This document shows positions 43,336 to 52,487 of a stretch of 61,607 bases of DNA, one piece after another. Within the stretch, counting starts at the first letter, position 1. Each line of letters starts with the position of its first letter. This DNA is from Ruminococcus flavefaciens MA2007 (lineage in GTDB: Bacteria > Bacillota > Clostridia > Oscillospirales > Ruminococcaceae), in assembly GCF_000621845.1 (NCBI RefSeq), contig NZ_JHXF01000021.1, forward strand, positions 1 to 61,607, written 5' to 3'. The notes beneath the pieces are model-generated. The model saw nothing but the letters and a program-made list of their open reading frames with translations. It searched no databases and was not told where the DNA came from. Both the position numbers and the translations under genes were made by a program.

Positions 43336-46092
43336 TTATTCCCCCTTTACAAGGACTTTGAAATACATAAGCCTGAATTTCTGGTATTTATCGGCTTTCT
43401 GATAAATAGAATCTGCAAGGTCGGTCAGTATTTTCTCACATTTTTTAATATCATCTTCACTTGGAGTCTCATTATTGAAGGCTGCTCCAAGTGCGATATC
43501 TGTGACCTTTTCAAAACCGCCCTTTTCAAAGTAGATATCACCGTGCCATTTTTCGACATCGGCAGCGAACTGTTTATAATTTCCGTATTCGCTTCTGAGA
43601 TTCAGCTCAGCAAGAAGCTTCTCCGCATATGAATACATATATCTTATTCGTGTTCGGGTATCGCCGTTTTTGAAGTGCTTTTCCCGCATATTAAGTATAA
43701 AAGATCTTCTGATGCGTATCAGCATTACTATCGCAGCGATAAACAGAACAATAGCGAAGATATCCTTTAAGAATCCGGGAATATGTATACCCTTGCCGCC
43801 CTTACCGCCCTTTACAACAGTCGTTGCAGTAACATCTGTGCCTGTTGCGGTAGTTGTTGTATGTGATGAGGTGAGCGCGGTATTCTTTGTTGTACTCGAT
43901 AGGGAAGTATTAGTTGTTGTGGTTGTTGAACCGGACTGAGTTGTTGTTGACTCAGTAGGCTTTGTAGGCTCAGGAGGTACATCCTGCTGACTGTAGCCTG
44001 CGGTAAACTCATATGGTATCCAGCCAACGCCGTCGATATAGACCTCAGCCCATGCGTGGCTCCTGTTGTCCTTGACGTCAATTGTTATTGAATCGTCATT
44101 GTTTACTTTGCCGCCCTTTATGTCGTTTTCCACAAGGATATATCCTGTAGCGTAACGGGCAGGGATACCAGCCATTCTTGCAAGTATAACGCCTGACGAA
44201 GCGTAATGAGTACAGTACCCCTTATGTGTTTCAAGCAGGAATGTCTTTACAAAGTCGCGTGAGGCAGGTGTTACGCCTGGTTCAAGCGTATATGTGCTGG
44301 TAGCCGCCATTTTTACTCTTATGTTATTGAGTATTTCAAATATTTCTTCAGGCGTGTTATCATGTTCAACATCTACAAGGTCGCTGTAAGCCTCTCTGAC
44401 TTCTTCCATGTCCTTATTCTGAGGAACATCGAGGTAGTTTTCGTAAACGAACTTTTTATAACTGCTCTCCAGAAGCTCAGCCATGATTATATTGCCGTGC
44501 TCATAAAGATAGGAGGTATCAGCAGGGAGCTCATAATCTATGTTGAAATAGTCCTCATAGTCGAAAAGGTCGTTATCCTTGCAGTACTTGACGACCTTGT
44601 CCTTCCACTTTGTATCTGTTATGCCCGAAGCCGAGAAAACAGTTCTGTTTGGAGAGGAAATGGCGTTATTCGCTGCGTTTAAAGTGAATTCGCCGTTTTT
44701 GCCCTTGCTGAAAAATACGTCCATGCCTTCACCCAGCAGGACCTCGATATTATCGGGATTTGTAGGAACGAATTTGTATGAGGTCTCGCTCTTTTTCTCA
44801 GTTTCAGGGAAAATAAGTGTATCATTTTCGTATTTTATCTTGCCGAAATCCTCAACTCCATATGGAGAGTATACACGGCGCTTTTTTCTTGGGCTGTTTT
44901 TTATCCAGATAGTGTTCTTGTCGTCTTTTCTTTTTATGTACTGTCCGAAGATAGCAGGGAAGTTCTGGGGCGAAATGCCGTATTCCTTAAAATCATCGAA
45001 CATCTTGTCCTTGTATTTTGACGACGGGAGCTCGAACCATTCGTTGTCGTGATAAAGGGCACGAATTTCGTTTTTTAGGTATAAGGCTCCTGATATCGGC
45101 TTTTCGATAGTAACTGTAAGGTCGGTTACGTTCTTGTAGCGTACATGGTCGCTGGTTCCGAGCTTGTGGTTCTCATAATCAAGGTTGAAACCGAAAGCGT
45201 TAGTCAGATTTGCGATACTTTCGCCAAGATTATGGAAAGAGAAGTTTTCTACAGCGTCTGTAATATCACGGCGCTTCTCATTTATAGAATCACTTCTTTT
45301 ATAATGTGTGATATTAAGGTAGCAGTTTGCAAGAACTGCCACTATCATAACAGAAGCGATAACGAACATACCGCAGCGCTCCGTTACCTTTAGCTTCATG
45401 TGCCGCTTGGGGAAGAACAAATTGTTTTTTCGGACGAATCCGCTTTGTCCGCCTGAATATTCGCCGACGTCAATAGTTGACATAGCAAGTATGGCAAGCC
45501 AGTACGAGATGCACATGATTCCCCAGAATACAGGCATTTTTATACCGTTGTACAAGCCTATTTCGAGTATGGGGAAGGTCACCATAAGGGGCAGAACAGG
45601 GTTCGGTCTGCAAATGGTGAAATAGCATAGCACAATAGCAAGAAGCCATATATAGAAGACAAAAAGCGTTGTTACAGATGTAACTTCAAGCGTCTTCTTC
45701 AAAGCCTTATAATAGTTGAGCTTTGAATCAAAAGCTTCCTTATATATAATATTGTATACGAACTTAAAGCCGAGAACTATTTTTTTCGATTTCCGATACG
45801 CAAAAAACAAGAATCCCAGCACCGACAGCAAATATGCTCCGAGAGCCTTTCCGCCTTTAAGCGCAATAAGTATATGAAACGCTGCAAAGCAGAAAAACGC
45901 AGCAATTACTGTGCTCTTATTATAGCGGAAATGGAACATTCCGAGAAAAGACATTATAACGGACAGCATACCGATAATAGTAATAGCTGCCGCATAGAAT
46001 TTTCTCATGCTCGGGTGTTTTTGTTTTACGGACATTACTATGCTGTCGCTTATATTAATGCCGTTAGTGTTTTGTATGTTCTTTCTTTTCAT
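43336..46092 (-). CDS. Transglutaminase-like membrane protein (TgpA type)
   Basis: A 918-aa protein. The N-terminus has about six membrane helices (35-265). An extracellular transglutaminase domain follows with the Cys in KGYCTHYASSG (near 626) and the His in RSHAWAEVY (near 680). Sixteen residues after that His, where TgpA has Asp, it has Glu (GWIPYEFT). A Thr/Ser-rich linker (about 700-755), one membrane helix and a C-terminal DUF4129-like domain end the protein. It is encoded after moxR and DUF58 genes, the standard three-gene set. It may crosslink or cleave peptides at the surface (inference). Confidence 0.88.
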   Translation of the reverse strand: MKRKNIQNTNGINISDSIVMSVKQKHPSMRKFYAAAITIIGMLSVIMSFLGMFHFRYNKSTVIAAFFCFAAFHILIALKGGKALGAYLLSVLGFLFFAYRKSKKIVLGFKFVYNIIYKEAFDSKLNYYKALKKTLEVTSVTTLFVFYIWLLAIVLCYFTICRPNPVLPLMVTFPILEIGLYNGIKMPVFWGIMCISYWLAILAMSTIDVGEYSGGQSGFVRKNNLFFPKRHMKLKVTERCGMFVIASVMIVAVLANCYLNITHYKRSDSINEKRRDITDAVENFSFHNLGESIANLTNAFGFNLDYENHKLGTSDHVRYKNVTDLTVTIEKPISGALYLKNEIRALYHDNEWFELPSSKYKDKMFDDFKEYGISPQNFPAIFGQYIKRKDDKNTIWIKNSPRKKRRVYSPYGVEDFGKIKYENDTLIFPETEKKSETSYKFVPTNPDNIEVLLGEGMDVFFSKGKNGEFTLNAANNAISSPNRTVFSASGITDTKWKDKVVKYCKDNDLFDYEDYFNIDYELPADTSYLYEHGNIIMAELLESSYKKFVYENYLDVPQNKDMEEVREAYSDLVDVEHDNTPEEIFEILNNIRVKMAATSTYTLEPGVTPASRDFVKTFLLETHKGYCTHYASSGVILARMAGIPARYATGYILVENDIKGGKVNNDDSITIDVKDNRSHAWAEVYIDGVGWIPYEFTAGYSQQDVPPEPTKPTESTTTQSGSTTTTTNTSLSSTTKNTALTSSHTTTTATGTDVTATTVVKGGKGGKGIHIPGFLKDIFAIVLFIAAIVMLIRIRRSFILNMREKHFKNGDTRTRIRYMYSYAEKLLAELNLRSEYGNYKQFAADVEKWHGDIYFEKGGFEKVTDIALGAAFNNETPSEDDIKKCEKILTDLADSIYQKADKYQKFRLMYFKVLVKGE

Positions 46093-47285
46093 TATATATC
46101 TAAATCCTTTATTGAGGCAGATATTCTGCCGACTACGACAGGTATAACGTTAAGTGAAGAATAACCGCCGCCTAAAGAAGCGGTTTTTTCGATATCGTCA
46201 ATGATTATTACAGCGTTCTTGAGGTCGGCTTCGACCTCCTCGTCAATACTGTCAAGCAGCTTTTCGTCAAAAGCAGAGCTTATATATGTAAGTGAAGCAA
46301 AGGAGAGACCATCATTCTCCGTAAAGTAAACATCAGGCTTCTGACAGACGCGAGTGCAATCTACCGAGGATATAAGCGCCTTGACAACTGCCGAAAGGTC
46401 TGCGGAGCTTGTTATGCTGTACTCTGCAAAGCGATTCTGCGAAGCATTGAAGAAAACTGCCGAGTGACATCTTTCGTTGTCCAGCAGGAACTGCGAGATA
46501 GAAAGAAATGTTTCGATAAGAGTATCTATCACAGGCAGGGCAACATTATTCTCCGAATAGCATTTCAGGTCAAGGAACAGCATACAAGGAACATCTATCG
46601 GGAGACTGTAATCCTTTACGATAAAGTCGTCCTTTTTTGAACTGAGCTTCCAGTGTATGCGGTTGAGCTTGTCGCCTGCGTTGTATTCACGGAGATCAAA
46701 AACCTCCGACGGATCGTCGCCTGCGCGGTGTTCTGAGAAAAGATCGCTTTCTTCGTTCACACGGTCACTGTAATGAACGACACCGCCGATATCATGACCT
46801 TCAGGCATGATAGTGACTTCTGTATGTACATTGCTTGCCGCCTTGAATTTGAATATCCTCAGCGGATCATAAATATTGAGATACAGTGTTCTTATTTTAA
46901 TAGTACCGCAGAACTTGGAGTTCAGCTGAAATGTCACGCGCTGTGAATTTCTCGGCTGTATGGGCAGAAACAGGTCAAAGGAAGAAATATCATTGCTGAA
47001 TGTGTTGTAGTATTCTACCTTTGCCTCAGCCTTACCGATAGGGAAAATGCTCTTGTTGGTAACGACCAGTTGAACAGGGAAGTCCTTTGACTTAACAGCG
47101 TTTTTGTCCTTTACGGCAAATTCGACCTTTATGCTGCGCTTTGTTATTAAAGTTGTGACAAACATAATGATAGGCAAGGCTATCATTACGATAAGAAGTA
47201 CAAGTGCAAAGTCCCATATATATAGTATATAGAAGAGTGCACATATGATTATCAGAGCGATGAACAGCAGCTTTGTGAGTATCAT
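46092..47285 (-). CDS. DUF58 domain protein
   Basis: A 397-aa protein with two membrane helices (about 4-45) and a DUF58 motif EVFDLREYNAGDKLNRIHWKLS (about 190-211), followed by a von Willebrand A-like fold. It overlaps the transglutaminase gene by 1 nt. DUF58 proteins are the usual partner of MoxR ATPases; they are thought to help assemble or activate an envelope complex. Confidence 0.88.
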   Translation of the reverse strand: MILTKLLFIALIIICALFYILYIWDFALVLLIVMIALPIIMFVTTLITKRSIKVEFAVKDKNAVKSKDFPVQLVVTNKSIFPIGKAEAKVEYYNTFSNDISSFDLFLPIQPRNSQRVTFQLNSKFCGTIKIRTLYLNIYDPLRIFKFKAASNVHTEVTIMPEGHDIGGVVHYSDRVNEESDLFSEHRAGDDPSEVFDLREYNAGDKLNRIHWKLSSKKDDFIVKDYSLPIDVPCMLFLDLKCYSENNVALPVIDTLIETFLSISQFLLDNERCHSAVFFNASQNRFAEYSITSSADLSAVVKALISSVDCTRVCQKPDVYFTENDGLSFASLTYISSAFDEKLLDSIDEEVEADLKNAVIIIDDIEKTASLGGGYSSLNVIPVVVGRISASIKDLDI

Positions 47286-47294
47286 GCCGCCGCC

Positions 47295-48248
47295 TTACTT
47301 TTCGCCGATACCCGGAACAGGAACTGTTCTGAGAATTTCCGTGATTATATCAGAAGCAGATGTATCCGAGAGCTTTGCCTTTGAATTGAGCATTATACGG
47401 TGCTCAAATACATCGTTGCAGATATATGAGATATCTTCGGGGATAACATAGTCACGGCCCATAGCTACTGCGATACCCTTTGAGAGCTGCATAAGAGCCA
47501 GAGTACCACGGGGGCTGACGCCAAGCTTCAGCATAGGGTGCTTACGTGTAGCAGCAGAGATAGAAACGATATACTCGTAGATCCTGTCGTCGATGTAAAT
47601 ATTGGAAATATACTCCTGAAGCTCGGTAATAAAGCTTGCGTCCGCAACAGGCTTTACATTCTCAAGCGGATTGTCGTTGTGCTTAGCTTTAAGGATAGAG
47701 ACCTCACCACTGAAATCAGGATAGCCCATGCTGAGCTTTATCATGAAACGGTCAAGCTGTGAATCGGGAAGATTATGAGTACCTGCCGAGCCGATAGGAT
47801 TCTGAGTAGCGATTACGGTATACGGCTCAGGGAGCTTATATGTATTACCGTCAACGGTAATGCTCTTTTCTTCCATGAGCTCAAGAAGAGCAGACTGAGT
47901 CTTGCTTGATGTACGGTTTATCTCATCGGCGAGGAAAAGATTGCAGAACGCAACGCCGGGGCGGAACTCGAATTTTCCGTTGCTCTTATTATAAACGGAA
48001 AAACCCGTAACGTCCGAGGGGAGTACATCGGGAGTGAACTGCATACGGTTGTGTTCAAGAGAAAGCGCCTTTGAAAAAGCAAGTGCAAGAGTAGTTTTGC
48101 CAACGCCCGGGATATCCTCGATCAGGATATGTCCCTTACACAGCATAGCAAGCAGTGCCTTGACGATTATAGCGTCCTTGCCGATAACGGCTTTTTTTAC
48201 TTCTGCGATTACAGAGTTTATTTGATTTGTATAATAAGTCTTGTCCAT
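47295..48248 (-). CDS. MoxR-family AAA+ ATPase
   Basis: A 317-aa ATPase: Walker A EDIPGVGKTTLA (about 38-49), Walker B LFLADEINRTS, sensor 1 VIATQNPIGS, and arginine-finger region LDRFMIKLSMGYPD. MoxR ATPases act as chaperones that work with DUF58 and VWA proteins. It heads the operon with a clear promoter, an SD (GGAGAAAC) and ATG at 48248. It overlaps nothing and ends 9 nt before DUF58. Confidence 0.92.
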   Translation of the reverse strand: MDKTYYTNQINSVIAEVKKAVIGKDAIIVKALLAMLCKGHILIEDIPGVGKTTLALAFSKALSLEHNRMQFTPDVLPSDVTGFSVYNKSNGKFEFRPGVAFCNLFLADEINRTSSKTQSALLELMEEKSITVDGNTYKLPEPYTVIATQNPIGSAGTHNLPDSQLDRFMIKLSMGYPDFSGEVSILKAKHNDNPLENVKPVADASFITELQEYISNIYIDDRIYEYIVSISAATRKHPMLKLGVSPRGTLALMQLSKGIAVAMGRDYVIPEDISYICNDVFEHRIMLNSKAKLSDTSASDIITEILRTVPVPGIGEK

Positions 48249-48282
48249 ATTGTTTCTCCTATGAATTTGTTTATACTATATT

Positions 48283-48311
48283 ATTATAGCATTAAACGCT
48301 GACATTTGCAA
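48283..48311 (-). promoter_or_regulatory. Promoter of the moxR operon
   Basis: On the minus strand: TTGCAA, 17-nt spacer, TATAAT with extended -10 TGC. Confidence 0.75.
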
Positions 48312-48691
48312 TAGCTCTCTGTATATTTTTACATGAGTTGTTTGTAACTGTTCAGTTACCAAAATTATGATTGTAAAATGTCGCGAAATGGCGAAAACAG
48401 CGTAAAACAGAGAGTTTAATTTTACTCTGATATACAGAAAAAGAAGCCTTCTTGTTACTGTTTTGTAACAAAACGCAGTTAAAACTGAATTATTATTAAT
48501 ATTTTATTTACAGATAGTCCATTAAATCTCCATATAATATGTGCACATTTACTCCGAGTCAATAAATACCGTGGAAAATATTAGCCACAAAATGGAAAAA
48601 ATCCTAAAAGTATTGCCATTTCGAGGAAGATGTGTTATCATATCAACAGCCCGAAAAAATTGAAAACACTTTTTCAGGAAAGGATGAGTTG
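48312..48691. promoter_or_regulatory. 380-nt regulatory spacer with GTAAC palindromes
   Basis: No gene. Two inverted repeats stand out: GTAACTG/CAGTTAC (48344-48359) and TTGTTAC/GTAACAA (48452-48471). TTTACA (48507-48512) and TATAAT (48533-48538) are 20 nt apart, so the promoter for the next gene is weak or needs an activator. The palindromes might be its binding sites. Confidence 0.4.
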
Positions 48692-49669
48692 ATGGGTAAT
48701 CTCAAAGCCGCAGCGTTAGCATGCGGAGTAGTTGCTTCAGTTTTGGGCGGAGGAATCGGAGTTGGATATATTACATCTTCGACCGTAAGTACATCTGATA
48801 TAGTTAGTGCGGAGGGCACAGTGGCAAATGCTATGAGCGCTGTTTCAAATACAGCGGCTGAGCTTTCAGTAATGACCGAAAAGGCAACTGCAAACAAAGG
48901 AACAACCACCAAGAAATCTTATACAGTCGAAAAGTCGACGGCTGCAAGCAAAAAAACAAATGCTGCACAGGAAGGCACAACTTCACTGTACGGTATAGAG
49001 GTAGCTACAACAGCTGCTCAGATTTCAAGATCGGTGCCCGCACCGGCTCATGCGCCGGCTGCAATCACACAGCCTGCTACACAGGCATCTACAACTGCTG
49101 CAATAGTAGCAAGAGCTACAGAGGCAGTTAAGGTAACTACTGCAAAGCCTGTAGTTACAACAACATTGATGACAACAACAACGACTGCTACCACCACGAC
49201 CACGATGGTAGAAACAACAATTGCTGCAGAAGAATACGTTGAACCAACAACCGAAGCTCCGCAGGAAACAACAGAGACTTATGTTGAGCCTGTAACAGAG
49301 CCTGTAGTGATCGATGTTGAAACAGAAGAGGACTCATTGCCTATAACCGATGAAGAGTACATACTCCTTTGCAACGCTGTTGCGCACGAAGCAGGCTGCA
49401 ATTGGATCTGTACTGAGGATAAGGCAAAGGTAGTAGAAGTGATTATGAATAGAGTTTCTTCTCCTAAGTTCCCGAATACGATTTACGGTGTAATCACACA
49501 GCCGTATCAGTTCTCGGGTTCAAGTACATACGCAAACTTAAACACATACAGTTCTCACGTTACACAGAGCGTGAAGGACGCGGTTACTCTTTACTTCAAG
49601 GAAAATGGATCCTTTACTCAGGGTTACATTGGTTTCTGGGGTGACGGTTACAGTAACCACTTCTATTAA
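48692..49669 (+). CDS. SleB-type cell wall hydrolase with Thr-rich linker
   Basis: A 325-aa secreted protein. Hydrophobic N-terminus (LKAAALACGVVASVLGGG) as signal or anchor, a long Thr/Ala-rich region (about 60-215), then the catalytic domain (about 225-325): LCNAVAHEAGC with the catalytic Glu, DKAKVVEVIMNRVSSPKFPNTIYGVI, QPYQFSG. This is the SleB/CwlJ (hydrolase 2) family that cuts spore cortex or peptidoglycan. The ATG at 48692 has AAAGGA upstream; the longer frame begins within AT-rich spacer. A terminator follows. Confidence 0.85.
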   Translation: MGNLKAAALACGVVASVLGGGIGVGYITSSTVSTSDIVSAEGTVANAMSAVSNTAAELSVMTEKATANKGTTTKKSYTVEKSTAASKKTNAAQEGTTSLYGIEVATTAAQISRSVPAPAHAPAAITQPATQASTTAAIVARATEAVKVTTAKPVVTTTLMTTTTTATTTTTMVETTIAAEEYVEPTTEAPQETTETYVEPVTEPVVIDVETEEDSLPITDEEYILLCNAVAHEAGCNWICTEDKAKVVEVIMNRVSSPKFPNTIYGVITQPYQFSGSSTYANLNTYSSHVTQSVKDAVTLYFKENGSFTQGYIGFWGDGYSNHFY

Positions 49670-49684
49670 TTAATAGTATCAAAG

Positions 49685-49712
49685 CAGCCGGTATACAGTC
49701 GGCTGTTTTTTT
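49685..49712 (+). terminator. Terminator of the SleB-like gene
   Basis: CAGCCG (49685-49690) with CGGCTG (49700-49705), then a T run. Confidence 0.8.
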
Positions 49713-49713
49713 A

Positions 49714-49742
49714 TTGCATAATAAGTGCCGATGTGGTATAAT
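49714..49742 (+). promoter_or_regulatory. Promoter of the ArsC/Spx-like gene
   Basis: TTGCAT (49714-49719), 17-nt spacer, TATAAT (49737-49742). Confidence 0.75.
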
Positions 49743-49779
49743 ATATTAAAATTATTTTAGACCGAAAAGGAGAATTGAT

Positions 49780-50130
49780 ATGAAATTTTTTTGTTATCCG
49801 AAGTGCACTACCTGCCAGAAGGCAAAGAAATGGCTCGATGATAAGGGCGTATCCTATGAGCTTAGAGACATCATGGAGAATAATCCCTCAGAGGCTGAGC
49901 TTAGAGAATGGCACAAAAACAGCGGACTTCCGCTAAAGAAGTTCTTCAACACCAGCGGTCTGCTCTATAAATCTATGGAGCTGAAAAACAAGCTTCCTGA
50001 TATGACCGATGACGAGCAGATAAAGCTCCTTGCCACAGACGGTATGCTCGTTAAGAGACCTATACTTGTTGACGGCAAGAAAGTCCTTGTAGGCTTTAAG
50101 GAAAAGGAATATGAGGAGCTTCTTTCTTAA
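49780..50130 (+). CDS. ArsC/Spx-family thioredoxin-fold protein
   Basis: A 116-aa protein with a Cys-x2-Cys near the N-terminus (KCTTCQK; Cys9, Cys12), the ArsC-family motif LKKFFNTSG and the C-terminal MLVKRPILVDGKKVLVGFKE. Spx-type regulators and arsenate reductases share this fold; the N-terminal Cys pair and the absence of an ars operon make an Spx-like redox role or an unspecialised reductase equally possible. Monocistronic with its own promoter. SD AAAAGGAG at 8 nt. Confidence 0.85.
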   Translation: MKFFCYPKCTTCQKAKKWLDDKGVSYELRDIMENNPSEAELREWHKNSGLPLKKFFNTSGLLYKSMELKNKLPDMTDDEQIKLLATDGMLVKRPILVDGKKVLVGFKEKEYEELLS

Positions 50131-50145
50131 CCCTATACTAATCTG

Positions 50146-50171
50146 AAAAGCAGTCTTTGTGGCTGCTTTTT
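50146..50171 (+). terminator. Terminator of the ArsC/Spx-like gene
   Basis: AAAAGCAG (50146-50153) with CTGCTTTT (50163-50170), followed by T. Confidence 0.7.
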
Positions 50172-50200
50172 CAGTATATCGGGAAATTATTGCTGCGGAC

Positions 50201-50229
50201 TTGCTTTTTTGAAAATTATATGATATAAT
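50201..50229 (+). promoter_or_regulatory. Promoter of the topoisomerase operon
   Basis: TTGCTT (50201-50206), 17-nt spacer, TATAAT (50224-50229), 42 nt before the ParE-like start. Confidence 0.75.
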
Positions 50230-50271
50230 AACTTTTGTATGCATTAAAACGTGACCGAAAGGCAGAGGATT

Positions 50272-52251
50272 ATGGCTAAGAAACAAGACTACGGCAATGA
50301 AAGTATTACAATGCTAAAGGGCGCGGACAAGGTTCGTAAGCGTCCTGCGGTTATATTCGGCTCTGACGGCTTAGACGGCTGTGAGCACTCGATTTTTGAG
50401 GTCATCTCAAACTCCATTGACGAAGCCCGTGAGGGTTATGGTAATAAAATAGTCATTACTCACTACAGGAACCACGATATCGAGGTAGAGGACTTCGGAC
50501 GCGGCTGTCCTGTTGACTTTAACAATAACGAAAAAAGGTATAACTGGGAGCTTGTCTACTGCGAGCTTTACGCAGGCGGTAAGTATGACGATTCGGCTGA
50601 ATCCTATGAATACTCCCTCGGACTTAACGGTCTGGGACTCTGTGCAACGCAGTTTGCCTCTGAGTTCATGGACGTCGAGGTAGTTCGAGACGGCTTCAAG
50701 TACAATCTGCACTTTGAAAAGGGCGATAATGTAGGCGGTCTGAAAAAGGAGCCTTGCAAGAAAAAGCAGACAGGTACAAAGACTCGCTGGCGTCCTGACC
50801 TTGAAGTTTTCACAGATATAGATGTATCCGATGAATATTTCTGCGATATCCTTAAACGTCAGGCAGTTGTAAACCCTAATATCCTGTTTGTATTCCGCTC
50901 TGAGAATGAGGCAGGCGGCTTTAACGAGCAGGAGTTTATCTATGAAAACGGTATCACAGATTACGTTACAGAGCTTTCTGCGGACAAGAATCTGACCTCC
51001 ATACAGCACTGGACTGCCGAAAAACGCGGACGTGACCGTGAGGACAAGCCTGAATACAAGGTAAAACTGGACGTTGCTGTTACATTCTCAAATAAATTCA
51101 AGCTCACTGAGTATTATCATAATTCAAGCTTCCTTGAGCACGGCGGCTCTCCTGAGGACGCTGTAAAGCGTGCCTTTGTAGCTCAGATAGACAGCTATAT
51201 CAAGTCCATAAACGGCTATCAGAAAAACGAGGGCAAGATAACCTATGCCGATGTTGAGGAGTGTCTCATACTTGTTTCTTCCTCATTCTCAACTCAGACT
51301 TCATATGAAAACCAGACTAAAAAGGCTATAACCAATAAATTTATCCGCGAAGCCATGACTGAGTTCCTCCGTCATCAGCTGGAGGTATATTTCATTGAGA
51401 ATCCAGATGAAGCCCAGAAGATAGCCGAGCAGATACTTATAAACAAGAGAAGCCGTGAAAACGCAGAAAAGGTTCGTCTCAACGTAAAGAAAAAGCTTAC
51501 AGGCACTATCGACCTTGCCAATATGGTTGAGAAGTTCGTTGACTGCCGTACAAAGGACGTTTCACGCCGTGAAATTTACATCGTGGAGGGTGATTCGGCT
51601 CTCGGTTCTGTAAAGCTTGCAAGAAATGCGGAGTTTCAGGCTATTATCCCTGTCCGCGGTAAGATACTCAACTGCCTTAAAGCTGAGTATTCAAAAATAT
51701 TCAAGAGTGAGATAATCACCGATCTTATCAAAGTCCTCGGCTGCGGAGTTGAAGTTACCACCAAGGCTAACAAGGAGCTTTCCAACTTTGATATCAACAA
51801 CTTCCGCTGGAGCAAGATAGTTATCTGTACCGATGCGGACGTTGACGGTTTCCAGATAAGAACTCTTATTCTTACCATGCTCTATAGGCTCACACCTACT
51901 CTTATCGAGCAGGGATATGTTTATATCGCGGAGTCTCCGCTCTTCGAGATAAACACAAAGGAAAAGACTTATTTTGCCTATACAGAGCAGGAAAAGCAGA
52001 GGATCCTTGAAATGATAGGCGATAAAAAGCACACTATACAGCGCTCGAAAGGTCTCGGTGAGAACGAGCCCGACATGATGAGCCTTACAACTATGAATCC
52101 CGATACAAGACGTCTTATCAAGGTAACCGCCGATGATATTACAGAGTCCGCAGAGGTATTCGAGATGCTCCTCGGTGACGACCTGCAGGGACGTAAGGAC
52201 TATATCTCAGAATACGGCGCAGATTATCTTGAGCTTGCGGATATAAGCTAA
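50272..52251 (+). CDS. Type IIA topoisomerase B subunit (ParE/GyrB-like, divergent)
   Basis: A 659-aa protein. GHKL ATPase with Glu-Asn in EVISNSIDEA, DFGRGCPVD and SLGLNGLGLCATQ; a transducer with the Lys loop ENQTKKAITNK; a TOPRIM with EGDSALGSVK, PVRGKILN and TDADVDG. All catalytic residues are kept, but the sequences differ from canonical gyrase (EGDSAGGSAK, DNGRGIPV, QRYKGLGEM; here IQRSKGLGENE). So this is an active second type IIA enzyme, probably the decatenating topo IV-like one. ATG 50272 has AGAGG upstream. A zinc-ribbon gene and the A subunit follow. Confidence 0.88.
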   Translation: MAKKQDYGNESITMLKGADKVRKRPAVIFGSDGLDGCEHSIFEVISNSIDEAREGYGNKIVITHYRNHDIEVEDFGRGCPVDFNNNEKRYNWELVYCELYAGGKYDDSAESYEYSLGLNGLGLCATQFASEFMDVEVVRDGFKYNLHFEKGDNVGGLKKEPCKKKQTGTKTRWRPDLEVFTDIDVSDEYFCDILKRQAVVNPNILFVFRSENEAGGFNEQEFIYENGITDYVTELSADKNLTSIQHWTAEKRGRDREDKPEYKVKLDVAVTFSNKFKLTEYYHNSSFLEHGGSPEDAVKRAFVAQIDSYIKSINGYQKNEGKITYADVEECLILVSSSFSTQTSYENQTKKAITNKFIREAMTEFLRHQLEVYFIENPDEAQKIAEQILINKRSRENAEKVRLNVKKKLTGTIDLANMVEKFVDCRTKDVSRREIYIVEGDSALGSVKLARNAEFQAIIPVRGKILNCLKAEYSKIFKSEIITDLIKVLGCGVEVTTKANKELSNFDINNFRWSKIVICTDADVDGFQIRTLILTMLYRLTPTLIEQGYVYIAESPLFEINTKEKTYFAYTEQEKQRILEMIGDKKHTIQRSKGLGENEPDMMSLTTMNPDTRRLIKVTADDITESAEVFEMLLGDDLQGRKDYISEYGADYLELADIS

Positions 52252-52262
52252 GGAGCTGTCCT

Positions 52263-52487
52263 ATGAAAAAGATCAGAATGACAAAATGCCGTTTCTGCGG
52301 CGGAACTGAATTTATAACAGGATATCAGAACTTTTACGGAGCTGTTTACAGTGCTGACAGCCTTATGCGCTCCACATCGCTGTATCATACTATCTGCCGT
52401 GACTGCGGCAGTGTTGTAAGGTCTTATGTAAAGGATCCCGAAAAGCTTCTGAAAAAGAGCGAAAGACGTAAAGAAGGAGAAGAATAA
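52263..52487 (+). CDS. Small zinc-ribbon protein between topoisomerase subunits
   Basis: A 74-aa protein with two Cys-x2-Cys pairs, Cys9/Cys12 (KCRFCGG) and Cys45/Cys48 (ICRDCGS), forming one zinc ribbon, and a basic Lys/Arg/Glu tail. It lies 11 nt after the ParE-like gene and its stop codon touches the ParC-like ATG, with AAGGAGC as SD. Placement suggests a partner or regulator of the enzyme. I know of no named family for it. Alternatively, it is a small RNA-polymerase or ribosome associated zinc protein caught in the operon. Confidence 0.7.
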   Translation: MKKIRMTKCRFCGGTEFITGYQNFYGAVYSADSLMRSTSLYHTICRDCGSVVRSYVKDPEKLLKKSERRKEGEE

